Origin: Acidimicrobiaceae bacterium
GTDB taxonomy: Bacteria > Actinomycetota > Acidimicrobiia > Acidimicrobiales > Bog-793
Direction of reading: 5' to 3'
Length of the DNA stretch: 10,234 bases
Assembly (NCBI GenBank): GCA_027306715.1
Contig: DAHUZG010000274.1
Span: forward strand, 1 to 10,234
Shown here: piece by piece, positions 1-7,087 of the stretch
Numbering within the stretch: position 1 is the first letter of the stretch
Layout: the number at the start of each line of letters is the position of its first letter
Made by a program: the position numbers and the translations under genes
Notes under the pieces: model-generated
Seen by the model: the letters and a program-made list of their open reading frames with translations, nothing else
The model's database searches: none
What the model was told of the DNA's origin: nothing

Positions 1-2
1 TC

Positions 3-272
3 TTCGCCGACGAGGGAGTGCCGCACCGCCTCGAGGTTCTTCGTGAGCATTGCTCGCGGGAGGGGCGCGACTACGAGTCGATCGAGAAGACGGTGCTCTA
101 CTCCTTCGACGTCGGCGAGCACGGCGAGCGGGTCGGCCGGATCGTCGACGATCTCGGGCGGCTGGCCGAGCTCGGCGTGCAGGTCGTGCACGGCTCGGTC
201 GAGCAGATCTGGCTCGTGCGCCCGCTCGAGGTTCTCGCAAGCGAGGTGCTGCCGCAGGTGGCTGCGCTCTGA
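3..272 (+). CDS. LLM-class (probably F420-dependent) oxidoreductase, C-terminal fragment
   Basis: This is the last 89 codons of a gene whose 5' part lies outside the window; the frame is open from the first complete codon (position 3) to TGA at 270-272. The segment after FADEGV, with HRLEVLREHC, a GRDYESIEKT stretch, then a helix ending in RPLEVLASEVLP, resembles the C-terminal helices of actinobacterial luciferase-like TIGR03560/TIGR03619-type oxidoreductases. Those are cytosolic TIM-barrel enzymes that typically use coenzyme F420 for hydride transfer. The cofactor-binding part is missing here, so F420 rather than FMN use is inferred from the family, and the substrate cannot be told. No downstream gene follows closely, so it probably ends its transcription unit. 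Confidence 0.75.
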   Translation, partial: FADEGVPHRLEVLREHCSREGRDYESIEKTVLYSFDVGEHGERVGRIVDDLGRLAELGVQVVHGSVEQIWLVRPLEVLASEVLPQVAAL

Positions 273-541
273 GGATCCCGGCACCTGGGCGGCGTCGTCG
301 GGTGCACCGCAGGTGCGCTGGGCCGATGTCGAGCTGCCCGTGGCGCGGCCGGAGCGCTGCCGGGCCGAGGTCGCGGTGCTCGGCCGGCACGACGGTCGTT
401 TCCGACCGGTCCCGCCGTTGAGCGCCGTGACCCATCGTGAGGGGCGCGCCGTGCGCCTGCGGGTGCCGCTCGGTGCCGGATGGGCCGTGCTGCGGGTTCG
501 CTGAGCGCCAGATCACGGCCTTCCTGCAACGGCCGGCTGCC
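273..541 (+). other. Gap after the oxidoreductase with an unassigned open frame ending at 504
   Basis: No recognisable gene occupies this stretch. The frame ending at TGA 502-504 stays open from the oxidoreductase gene onward. From a GTG at 313 it would encode 63 residues containing alternating hydrophobic/charged segments such as RLRVPLGAGWAVLRVR, which look more like the beta-strand end of a domain than random shadow translation. It could be a decayed 3' fragment of a lost gene or simply a non-coding GC-rich frame. I see no convincing ribosome binding site at 313 and do not recognise a family. Confidence 0.2.
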
Positions 542-582
542 GCCGCGCCGCCTGGCGCCCGGGCGCCTTGAAGCGGCGCGGC
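542..582. terminator. Nested GC-rich hairpin upstream of the first aldo/keto reductase
   Basis: A perfect 10-base inverted repeat (gccgcgccgc at 542-551, its complement gcggcgcggc at 573-582) encloses a second perfect 14-base palindrome (554-567, ggcgcccgggcgcc). No T tract follows. In high-GC actinobacteria, terminators often lack a T tract, so this may terminate the upstream oxidoreductase transcript. It also lies 27 bases before the preferred GTG start of the reductase and could act in its leader. The structure is seen directly; the role is inferred. Confidence 0.4.
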
Positions 583-609
583 CCGTCCGGAGCGACTACA
601 ACGGCATGC

Positions 610-1410
610 GTGCAGCTCGCTGACACGGTCGCGTTGAGCAGTGGCGGGCGTATGCCGAGGCTCGGACTCGGCGTCTCTCGCATCCCTGACGGCGAGCCGG
701 TGCTCCGCGCCGTCGCCTGGGCGCTCGAGGCCGGTGATCGCCACATCGACACAGCGGAGCTCTACCGCAACGAGTCCTCCGTCGGCCGGGCGGTGCGCCA
801 GTCGAGCGTGCGGCGCGAGGAGATCTTCGTCACCACCAAGCTCTGGGTGACCGACGAGCTGTGGCCGGAGCGGGCCCTCGAGGAGAGCCTTCGCCGGCTC
901 GGCCTCGACTACGTCGATCTCTATCTCGTCCACTTCCCGGTGCCGGGGCTCGTGAAGAGGGTGTGGCGCTCGATGGAGCGACTGCGAGAGCAGGAGAGGG
1001 CACTCTCGATCGGCGTGAGCAACTTCTCGTCCGCCCGGCTCGGCGAGCTGCTCCGGACGGCGTCGATCCCGCCGAGCGTCGACCAGGTGCGCTGCTCGCC
1101 GTTCGGCTTCGACGCCGAGCTTCTGCAGCTGTGCCGCCGCTCCGGTGTCGTGTTCGAGGCGCACAGCCCACTCACCCGGGGCGCCCGGCTCGGCGACGCA
1201 CGGCTCGGCGAGCTCGCCGCCGCCTACGGTCGTTCGCCTGCGCAGCTGATCATCCGCTGGGCGCTGCAGAAGGAGATGGTGGTCATCCCCCGTTCCGCCG
1301 GCCGCCTCCACATCGTGGAGAACGCGCAGGTGTACGACTTCGAGATCTCCGACGCCGACATGTCTCTGCTCGACGGTCTGCGCGAGGCGGATCGAGCCCC
1401 GGGCGCCTGA
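610..1410 (+). CDS. Aldo/keto reductase, AKR5-like (2,5-diketo-gluconate reductase type)
   Basis: This is an NADPH-dependent (beta/alpha)8 oxidoreductase of 266 residues that reduces aldehyde or ketone substrates in the cytosol. The catalytic tetrad is visible: Asp47 in HIDTAELY, Tyr52, Lys77 in VTTKLW and His108 in YLVHFP. GVSNFS, the IIRWAL helix and IPRSAGRLHIVEN (cofactor phosphate region; the usual IPKS reads IPRS) follow in the family order. The length is typical of short bacterial AKR5 enzymes. I chose GTG 610 because it leaves the expected N-terminal hairpin before PRLGLG. The frame is open further up to a TTG at 568, but that start would fall at the edge of the hairpin at 542-582. 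A GGAG at 589-592 is rather far from the start. The usual NQVExHP strand signature reads DQVRCSPF here, an atypical substrate-side loop. The natural substrate cannot be deduced. Confidence 0.9.
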   Translation: MQLADTVALSSGGRMPRLGLGVSRIPDGEPVLRAVAWALEAGDRHIDTAELYRNESSVGRAVRQSSVRREEIFVTTKLWVTDELWPERALEESLRRLGLDYVDLYLVHFPVPGLVKRVWRSMERLREQERALSIGVSNFSSARLGELLRTASIPPSVDQVRCSPFGFDAELLQLCRRSGVVFEAHSPLTRGARLGDARLGELAAAYGRSPAQLIIRWALQKEMVVIPRSAGRLHIVENAQVYDFEISDADMSLLDGLREADRAPGA

Positions 1411-1480
1411 CGCTGCGCCGCTGCTGCCGCTGCGCCGCTGCGCCGTCCCGGCGCCGCGCCGCCCCCGCCGAGCGTCCCGA

Positions 1481-2428
1481 CTATCGGGGAGCGATCTCGT
1501 CGATCCGGTCGAGCACGTCCGCGGAAAGCTCCACCTCGGCGGTGGCGACGTTGGCGCGGACCTGCTCGGGCCGCGTCGCACCGGCGATCACCGAGGCGAC
1601 GACGTCGTGGCGCAACAGCCAGGCGAAGGCGAGCTCGAGCAGCGACAGCCCGGCGCTCTCGGCGACCCCGGAGAGCGCCTCGACGCGTGCGAGGTTCTGC
1701 TCGCTCATCAGGCGCGCGGCCCGGTCGGGGTTGTTGCCGAGCCGCGTGCCGGCCGGTGCCGGCTCGCCCCGACGGTACTTGCCGGTGAGCAGCCCGTTGG
1801 CGAGCGGGAAGAACGGGAGGAAGGCCATCTCGAGGCGAGCGCAGGCCTCGAGCACCGCCGGCTCGGGCTCGCGGTGCAGCAGGCTGTAGTGGTTCTGCAC
1901 GGAGGCGAGGCGGATGCCGCCGGCTGCCGGTGCTAAGCCGCCCCGGGCTGCCCCGCCCCGGGCTGCCCCGTCGAGCTGCTCGGCGTCGAAGTTCGAGCAG
2001 CCGACCTCGCGAACCTTGCCCTCGGCGACGAGCTCGCCGAGGACGCCGAGGGTCTCGGCGATCGGGACCCCGGGATCCGGCCGGTGCAGCTGGTAGAGGT
2101 CGATGCGGTCGGTGCCGAGCCGGCGCAGGCTGTCCTCGACCGCTCGACGGACATAGGCCGGCGAGGCCCCAGCCGGTCTGCCGGCGACGGGGGAGCCGAA
2201 CTTGGTGGCGACGACGACCTCGTCCCGCCGGCTGCCCAAGGACTTAGCGAGAAGCTCCTCGCTCCGGCCGTCGCCGTAGATGTCGGCGGTGTCGAAGAAG
2301 TTGATCCCCTCGGCGAGCGCCGCGGCGACGACAGCGTCGGTGGCGGCGGCGTCGATGCGGGCACCGAAGTTGTTGCAGCCGATCCCGATCACGCTCACCT
2401 CGAGCGAGCCGATTCGACGGGTCCGCAC
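1481..2428 (-). CDS. Aldo/keto reductase, longer subfamily (YhdN/Kv-beta-like)
   Basis: This is a second, only distantly related, NADPH-dependent aldo/keto reductase of 315 residues. The tetrad is Asp46 and Tyr51 (FFDTADIYGDG), Lys76 (VATKFG) and His115 (YQLHRPD). GCSNFD, VQNHYSLLHREPE, GLLTGKYRRGE and a C-terminal SVIAGATRPEQV cofactor-binding segment occur in the order usual for this general-stress/YhdN-like group. The frame is open back to 2512, but GTG 2428 is preferred because a strong AGGGAGG (2437-2443) lies 8 bases upstream and the conserved RRIGSLEVSVIGIG strand starts right after it. It converges with the AKR5-like gene, the stops being 70 bases apart. A 15-base in-frame tandem duplication inserts a Gly/Ala/Arg-rich loop after the SNFD segment. 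The substrate is unknown. Confidence 0.9.
   Translation of the reverse strand: MRTRRIGSLEVSVIGIGCNNFGARIDAAATDAVVAAALAEGINFFDTADIYGDGRSEELLAKSLGSRRDEVVVATKFGSPVAGRPAGASPAYVRRAVEDSLRRLGTDRIDLYQLHRPDPGVPIAETLGVLGELVAEGKVREVGCSNFDAEQLDGAARGGAARGGLAPAAGGIRLASVQNHYSLLHREPEPAVLEACARLEMAFLPFFPLANGLLTGKYRRGEPAPAGTRLGNNPDRAARLMSEQNLARVEALSGVAESAGLSLLELAFAWLLRHDVVASVIAGATRPEQVRANVATAEVELSADVLDRIDEIAPR
1938..1967. repeat. 15-base tandem duplication inside the second aldo/keto reductase
   Basis: The unit ccgccccgggctgcc occurs twice back to back (1938-1952 and 1953-1967). On the coding (minus) strand it adds GAARG twice, so the reading frame is kept. It falls in a loop after the CSNFD strand/helix, where a Gly/Ala/Arg/Pro-rich insertion (roughly residues 162-181) is longer than in typical members. 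Slippage is the simplest origin. Confidence 0.85.
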
Positions 2429-2436
2429 GACGGCGA

Positions 2437-2443
2437 CCTCCCT
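2437..2443 (-). promoter_or_regulatory. Ribosome binding site deciding the GTG 2428 start
   Basis: AGGGAGG on the minus strand, 8 bases before GTG 2428. It is close to the ideal anti-Shine-Dalgarno complement and spacing, and argues against the upstream ATG at 2512. Confidence 0.75.
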
Positions 2444-2578
2444 CTCGTCTCCGCAGCGCCGAGAGCCGCCCGGCGGTGCGCGCCGCCCACCGTCCCGGCC
2501 CGCGCCACCCACCGGTCGGGCCGGTACGGGCGACCTGGCCCGTGCCGCCCGGTCCTCTAGCCCGACCTGCCCCTTCGC

Positions 2579-2850
2579 TCAGCGGTGCTCGCTCGCCTCG
2601 ACCTTCGGCTCCTCGAGGCGGCGCTCTGTCGGGTCCCGCTCACGCTCGGCCCCGATCACCCGCCCGCCGACCTGGACCAGGCGCAGCACCGTGACGAGGA
2701 AGTTCTCGGTGAACAGCTCGCCGCGGCGAGCACGAGGGCGATGAAGCCGCTGGCGAAGACCACCGCCACGAGCAGTCGGTCGAGGGTCTCGTTGTAGACG
2801 ACGAGCTCGCCGAAAGCGCCGATGCAGAGGTCGCCTTTGGGCGCTGGACG
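2579..2850 (-). pseudogene. Probable remnant of a formate/nitrite transporter (FNT)-like membrane protein
   Basis: Two minus-strand frames join into one plausible membrane protein segment. The upstream frame (stop codon at 2851-2853, open from 2850) reads GELVVYNETLDRLLVAVV, then FASGFIALVLA. The downstream frame continues GELFTENFLVTVLRL and ends at TGA 2579-2581. The two join at about 2720-2728 if one base is missing or two extra are present. A hydrophobic GF...LVLA helix followed by ELFTEN is the signature around the first half-helix of FNT/YfdC-type channels. Family members are about 250-300 residues with six membrane helices. Here only about 85 residues remain, both ends are lost and the charged tail (ERERDPTERRLEEPKV) is not FNT-like. 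There is no start codon in a sensible place. Family assignment rests on a short motif and is moderate to low; a frameshift in the sequence itself cannot be excluded. Confidence 0.4.
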
Positions 2851-2930
2851 CTACCCGGCGTCTTCTGCCTGTCGGCCGCTGCCCTGCGAGGGGATAGAAC
2901 GTCCTGGTCGGCGGGCACAGGGCGGTCTGG

Positions 2931-5408
2931 ATGGCGGAGCCGGCGACGGCGCGTGAGACAAAGCGGCAGGCAGCCGGCGCCCCCCCCGGTGACGGCGGGG
3001 GCGAGCCGCGTCCCGCCGGCCCGTCCCCTGTAGGGCCGCTCCCCAGCGCCACGGGAGCGCCGCCGGCGACGAGGCCTCGTCACCCGCTCGAGGTGCCCGA
3101 GTCGGTCACAGCACGCCGGCGGGTGCGCCGGCCGGCCGATGCCCTGCTGGCGGTCATCTCCGCGACCGGCGTCGCCGTCCTTCTCGGGCTCGCCCACACC
3201 CTGCCGATCGGCAGCCGCGAGGTGAGCTCGGCGGTCGCCGGCTTCGTCCTCCACATCCCGAGCGCGCTGCGCATCGGCGTCGGGGTCCTGAGCGACCTCG
3301 GCTGCCTCGCCTATGGCGTGGTCGCCCTCGTCCATCTCGGCCGGCGCGAGCCGCGCACGGCGCTCAACGCCGCCGCCGCCGCCGTCGGGGCCGCCGCCGT
3401 CGGGGCCGCCGCCGTCGCCGTCTGGCACACCCGCAGCGGCGGCGTCGCGGCGGCGATGCTCGAGCACGGCAGCTCGCTCGTGCTCGTCGTTGTCGGCACC
3501 TACGTCGCCTTCCTCACCGGCGCCGACGTGGTCCGGCGGGCGCGCTGGGCGCGCTGGGCGGTGATCAGCGCCGGCGCCTTCGGCGTGAGCGAGGTGCTGC
3601 TCGGGGCGCTCACCGGCTACGCCTTCCTCGTCGTGCTGCCGGCGGGATGGGCGGTCGGTCTTGTCACCCGCTGGGCTCTCACCGCCACCTCGGTGCAGCC
3701 TGCACCGGGCGAGCTGCGGCTCGCCTTCAGCGCCCTCGGCGTCGAGCTCGAGGTCCTCGAGCCGCCGAGACGGCGCTACGGAGACTGGCGGGGCACCCTC
3801 GCCGGCGGCGGGGAGCTGCGCATCCGGCTTGCCAACCGCGACACCCGGGGCGCCGGGGTCGCCCGACGGCTGTGGGGGCTCGTCCGCCTGCGCAGCTCGG
3901 CGAGCGGGCGCCCGAGCCGCGGCCGCCGGTCCCAGCTCGAGCGGGAGGCGCTCGCCTGCTATGCCGCCGCCGCGGCGGGCGTCGTCGCCCCGCGTGTGCT
4001 GACGCTGAGCGAGGTCGGCGACTCGACCTTGATGCTGGCTCTGGCGCTGCCGGCAGGAGCGCCTCTCGGCGAGTCCTCGCCGCCCGGCTCGGCGCTGGCG
4101 CTGTTCGCCGGCCTGCGGCAGCTCCATGCCGCCGGGGTCGCTCACCGCGACCTGCGCGCCGAGCACCTCGTCGTCGCCGGCGGCAGGGCCGGCTTCTCCT
4201 CGCTCGAGACGTCCGTCCCCGGCGCCGGCGAGCTCGTCCGCCGCATCGACGTCGCCCAGCTGCTCACCACCATCGCCCGGGTGGTGGGCGCACCTGCGGC
4301 CGTCGCCGCGATGCGCGAGGGATACCAGCCCTTCGACGAGCGCCTCGTCGTCGGGATGCTGCAGCCGGTGGCCCTGGCGCCGTGGGGGTGGCGGGCGATG
4401 CGAACCGCCGCGAGCTGCCTCTCTGAGCTTCGCAAGGAGCTCCTCGGAGCAGACGAGCTCCCTGCCCAGGTGCGGCTCGAGCGCTTCCGCTGGCGCACCG
4501 TGCTGAGCGGTGTCGCCCTCACCTTCGCCGCCTACGTCCTCGTCGGCCAGCTCTCGAAGGTCAACCTCGTCGGCGCCCTCTCGCACACCAACCTCGGCTG
4601 GTTCAGCCTCGCCGTCGCCGCCTCGGCGGCCACCTATCTCGGCGGGGCGGCGAACCTGGCGGCCTTCGTGCCGAAGCGGCTCTCGCTCGTGCGCGGCTTC
4701 TTCGTCCAGCTCGCCACCGCCTTTGTCGGGATGGCGATGCCGCCGACGGTCGGCCACGTCGCTGTCAACGGCCGTTACCTGCACCGCCAGGGCGTCGACG
4801 AGGCGACGACGGCGGCCGCGGTGGCGATCTCGCAGGTCGTCAACGTCGTCACGACGGTGCCGCTGCTGATCGTGCTCGCACTGCTCACCGGCTCGGGGGT
4901 CGGCGGCTTCCACCTGTCGTCGAGCCCGACCCTGCTCGGCGCCGTCGGCGCCATCGTCGTCGCCCTCGGCACCCTCGTCATCGTGCCGCGCACCCGGCGT
5001 CTGTTGCGCAGCTACGTCCTGCCGCGGCTTCGCAGCATCGGGCCGCGCCTGCTCGACGCCGTGTCGCAGCCGCTCCGCCTGCTCGCCGGGGTCGGCGGCA
5101 ATCTCATCCTCACGGCGGGCTACGTCGTCGCCCTCGGCGCCTCGCTGCTCGCGGTCGGGGCGCACGGGTTCTCCTGGCTGGCCGTCGCCGCCGTCTACCT
5201 CACCGGCAACACCGTCGGCTCCGCCGCGCCGACGCCCGGCGGTCTCGGCGCTGTCGAGGTCGTCCTCTCGGCGGGGCTCACCGCCATCGGCATCCCGACC
5301 CACCTCGGGGTCTCGGCGGTGCTGCTGTTCCGGTTGGCGACGTTCTGGTTGCCGATCCCCGCGGGCTGGGTGTCCTACGAGCTCCTCCGGCGGAGCGGGA
5401 CGCTCTGA
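2931..5408 (+). CDS. Kinase-like/flippase fusion membrane protein (UPF0104, MprF-type flippase domain)
   Basis: This 825-residue membrane protein probably moves a lipid or lipid-linked molecule across the cytoplasmic membrane. Residues 1-66 are Pro/Ala/Gly-rich and presumably cytoplasmic. About 67-250 contain several hydrophobic helices. Residues 260-505 resemble the RIO/aminoglycoside-kinase-like domain found in actinobacterial relatives, with AHRDLRAEHL at 404-413 and RRIDVAQLLTTIARVVG at 437-453. Residues 520-818 form the polytopic lysylphosphatidylglycerol synthase transmembrane (flippase) domain, with MPPTVGHVAVNGRYLHRQG and SAAPTPGGLGAVE typical of UPF0104/TIGR00374. The aminoacyl-transferase domain of true MprF is absent, so it should not be called an LPG synthase. 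The kinase part appears degenerate: the expected DFG region reads GFSSLE (421-426), the loop Asn is His412 and the expected ATP-binding Lys appears to be Arg299. The start ATG at 2931 has only a weak purine-rich stretch upstream. The stop is 34 bases before the LOG gene, suggesting cotranscription. Confidence 0.85.
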   Translation: MAEPATARETKRQAAGAPPGDGGGEPRPAGPSPVGPLPSATGAPPATRPRHPLEVPESVTARRRVRRPADALLAVISATGVAVLLGLAHTLPIGSREVSSAVAGFVLHIPSALRIGVGVLSDLGCLAYGVVALVHLGRREPRTALNAAAAAVGAAAVGAAAVAVWHTRSGGVAAAMLEHGSSLVLVVVGTYVAFLTGADVVRRARWARWAVISAGAFGVSEVLLGALTGYAFLVVLPAGWAVGLVTRWALTATSVQPAPGELRLAFSALGVELEVLEPPRRRYGDWRGTLAGGGELRIRLANRDTRGAGVARRLWGLVRLRSSASGRPSRGRRSQLEREALACYAAAAAGVVAPRVLTLSEVGDSTLMLALALPAGAPLGESSPPGSALALFAGLRQLHAAGVAHRDLRAEHLVVAGGRAGFSSLETSVPGAGELVRRIDVAQLLTTIARVVGAPAAVAAMREGYQPFDERLVVGMLQPVALAPWGWRAMRTAASCLSELRKELLGADELPAQVRLERFRWRTVLSGVALTFAAYVLVGQLSKVNLVGALSHTNLGWFSLAVAASAATYLGGAANLAAFVPKRLSLVRGFFVQLATAFVGMAMPPTVGHVAVNGRYLHRQGVDEATTAAAVAISQVVNVVTTVPLLIVLALLTGSGVGGFHLSSSPTLLGAVGAIVVALGTLVIVPRTRRLLRSYVLPRLRSIGPRLLDAVSQPLRLLAGVGGNLILTAGYVVALGASLLAVGAHGFSWLAVAAVYLTGNTVGSAAPTPGGLGAVEVVLSAGLTAIGIPTHLGVSAVLLFRLATFWLPIPAGWVSYELLRRSGTL
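3375..3416. repeat. 15-base tandem repeat in a membrane helix of the flippase fusion
   Basis: The unit gccgccgccgtcggg occurs at 3375-3389 and 3390-3404, with a partial third copy to 3416. It is in frame and gives AAAVG repeats (residues about 149-162) in an Ala-rich hydrophobic segment. Replication slippage in a GC-rich tract that is tolerated in a membrane helix is the likely cause. Confidence 0.85.
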
Positions 5409-5429
5409 GCGGGCGACCCGGGCGGTACG

Positions 5430-5435
5430 AGAGGA
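5430..5435 (+). promoter_or_regulatory. Ribosome binding site for the LOG-family gene
   Basis: AGAGGA lies 7 bases before GTG 5443. The nearby ATG at 5435 is not used, because its frame meets a TGA three codons later. This site therefore fixes the GTG start. Confidence 0.65.
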
Positions 5436-5442
5436 TGGGCCG

Positions 5443-6057
5443 GTGAGCACACCGAGCACCCCCTCGCCAGCCGCCCTTCGCTCGGTCTGCGTCTTCTGCG
5501 GCTCGAACCCCGGCCGGCGCCCCGCCTTCGTCGATGTCGCCCGCGCGGTCGGGCGCTCGCTGGCTCTCTCGGGGGTGCGCCTCGTCTACGGCGGAGGCGG
5601 AGTCGGGCTGATGGGCGCCGTCGCCGATGCCGCCCTCGAGGCCGGCGGCGAGGTCGCCGGGGTCATCCCGCGCCACCTGGCCGAGCGGGAGATCGCCCAC
5701 AGCCGGCTCACCGAGCTGCACGTCGTCGACTCGATGCACGAGCGCAAGGCACTCATGTCCGAGCTCGCCGATGCTTTCGTCACCCTGCCCGGCGGGTTCG
5801 GGACTCTCGAGGAGACCTTCGAGGTGCTGACCTGGTCACAGCTCGGCCTTCACGTCAAGCCGCTTCTCGTCCTCGACGTCGACGGCTTCTACGAGCCGCT
5901 CACCGCCTTCCTCGACAGCGCCGTCGAGGTCGGCTTCCTGCGCCCCGAGCACCGTGCCCTGCTTCTCGTCGAGCGCGAGCCCGAGCGGATCCTCGAGCGC
6001 CTCGTAGCGTTCGTGCCGCCGTCGGTCGAGAAGTGGCTCTCACCGGGCGAGACCTGA
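5443..6057 (+). CDS. LOG family protein (TIGR00730), nucleoside 5'-monophosphate phosphoribohydrolase
   Basis: This is a 204-residue cytosolic Rossmann-fold protein. LOG enzymes hydrolyse the N-glycosidic bond of nucleoside 5'-monophosphates (cytokinin ribotides in plants and some actinobacteria, AMP in others), releasing base and ribose 5-phosphate. The family signatures are present in order: VCVFCGSNPG near the N-terminus, YGGGGVGLMG at 49-58, DSMHERKALM at 96-105 with Arg101 and Lys102, and PGGFGTLEE at 116-124 carrying the catalytic Glu. The length matches LOG type I proteins, with about 15 extra Ser/Thr/Pro-rich N-terminal residues. It follows the flippase fusion gene by 34 bases on the same strand and is probably cotranscribed. 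Whether it makes a cytokinin or simply recycles nucleotides cannot be decided from sequence alone. Older annotations call such proteins lysine decarboxylase, which is incorrect. Confidence 0.92.
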   Translation: MSTPSTPSPAALRSVCVFCGSNPGRRPAFVDVARAVGRSLALSGVRLVYGGGGVGLMGAVADAALEAGGEVAGVIPRHLAEREIAHSRLTELHVVDSMHERKALMSELADAFVTLPGGFGTLEETFEVLTWSQLGLHVKPLLVLDVDGFYEPLTAFLDSAVEVGFLRPEHRALLLVEREPERILERLVAFVPPSVEKWLSPGET

Positions 6058-6109
6058 GGACGGCGGCGAGGCGTCGCGCCGGCGCGGCCGGGAGTCCGCA
6101 CGAGCAGGC

Positions 6110-7006
6110 TCACCCGGCGCCTCCGGCATCCAGATAGCTGACCGGGACCCTCCCGGCGCCGCTGTCGAGGCGCCGCTTCATCACCTCGAAGGCGTGGTCG
6201 CTCTCGTCGATCAGCACGAAGCGGCGCCCGGCAGCCTGCGCCACGGCCCCGAGCGTCCCGCTGCCGGCGAAGAAGTCGAGGACCCAGTCGCCGGGAGCGG
6301 AGCTGGCCTGCACCATGCGACGGACGATCCCCTCGGGCTTCTGGGTGGGGTAGCCCGTCTTCTCGCGGCCGGCGGTGGGCACGATGGTGTGCCACCAGAC
6401 GTCGGTCGGAAGCTTGCCGCGGGCGGCCTTCTCGGCGGTCACGAGCCCCGGTGCCATGTACGGCTCTCGCTCGACCGCCTCGCAGTCGTAGTAGTAGGCG
6501 GCGGGATCCTTCACGTAGACGAGGATGTTGTCGTGCTTGGGCGGCCACCTCCGCCTGGCTCGCCCGCCGTAGTCGTAGGCCCAGATGATCTCGTTGACGA
6601 AGCAGTCGCGGCCGAAAAGGGCGTCGAGGAGCACCTTGGCGTAGTGGACCTCGCGGTAGTCGAGATGGAGGTAGAGGGTCCCGTCGGGCGAGAGCAGCCG
6701 CCAGGCCTGCTCGAGCCGCGGCTCGAGGAAGCTCCAGTAGTGCTCGAAGCGGTCGTCGTAGCCGATGACACCCCGGCGCACGGTGGCGTACGACTGGCCG
6801 GCGAAGCCGATGCGGTCACCTGCGGCGGAGCGGACGGTGCCCACCGTCTCACGCCGCTGGACCCGCCCGGTGTTGAACGGCGGGTCGATGTAGATCATCC
6901 GGAACACCGCGTCCGGAAGCTTCGGGAGCACCGCCGCGTTGTCGCCGAGCACGACGAGGCTCGGTCCGTCCGGGTTCCAGCTGCCTTCGAGAACGTGCGC
7001 GCTCAC
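6110..7006 (-). CDS. Beta-class site-specific DNA methyltransferase (N6-adenine or N4-cytosine), solitary
   Basis: This 298-residue enzyme transfers a methyl group from S-adenosylmethionine to the exocyclic amino group of adenine (or N4 of cytosine) in a specific DNA site. The catalytic motif IV DPPFNTG (41-47) precedes the AdoMet-binding motif DFFAGSGTLG (244-253), the order that defines the beta class; TQKPE (221-225) is the usual conserved segment before motif I. The target-recognition region probably lies between about 48 and 200. The frame is open up to an ATG at 7168, but the extra 54 codons are low complexity and built over direct repeats. I prefer GTG 7006 (VSAHVLEG) although no strong Shine-Dalgarno is seen; GTG 7033 is an alternative. 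No restriction endonuclease or specificity subunit is adjacent: the neighbours are LOG (convergent) and lon (divergent). The target sequence cannot be predicted here. Confidence 0.9.
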   Translation of the reverse strand: MSAHVLEGSWNPDGPSLVVLGDNAAVLPKLPDAVFRMIYIDPPFNTGRVQRRETVGTVRSAAGDRIGFAGQSYATVRRGVIGYDDRFEHYWSFLEPRLEQAWRLLSPDGTLYLHLDYREVHYAKVLLDALFGRDCFVNEIIWAYDYGGRARRRWPPKHDNILVYVKDPAAYYYDCEAVEREPYMAPGLVTAEKAARGKLPTDVWWHTIVPTAGREKTGYPTQKPEGIVRRMVQASSAPGDWVLDFFAGSGTLGAVAQAAGRRFVLIDESDHAFEVMKRRLDSGAGRVPVSYLDAGGAG

Positions 7007-7087
7007 CCCCGAGATCTTGCCGCGGCGGTGCACCGCAGAGGGGATATCCCGTGGTGGGCGCGATGTGGGGCTCTCGGCTGTCGCTTC

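Noticed and set aside
1411..1480. Repetitive gctgcgcc-rich stretch between the convergent aldo/keto reductases
   Set aside because: It is low-complexity GC sequence with irregular repeats; I found no clean hairpin or repeat period to support a specific feature.
2640..5459. A 939-codon open frame on the minus strand opposite the flippase fusion gene
   Set aside because: Its translation is Arg/Asp/Glu/Gly-rich low complexity with no fold-like pattern. It is the expected antisense shadow of a strongly GC-biased gene whose plus-strand product has clear membrane helices and family motifs.
6075..6086. Perfect palindrome cgcgccggcgcg between the LOG and methyltransferase stops
   Set aside because: It has no loop and no T tract, and such short GC palindromes are expected by chance at this base composition. 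It is weak as a bidirectional terminator.
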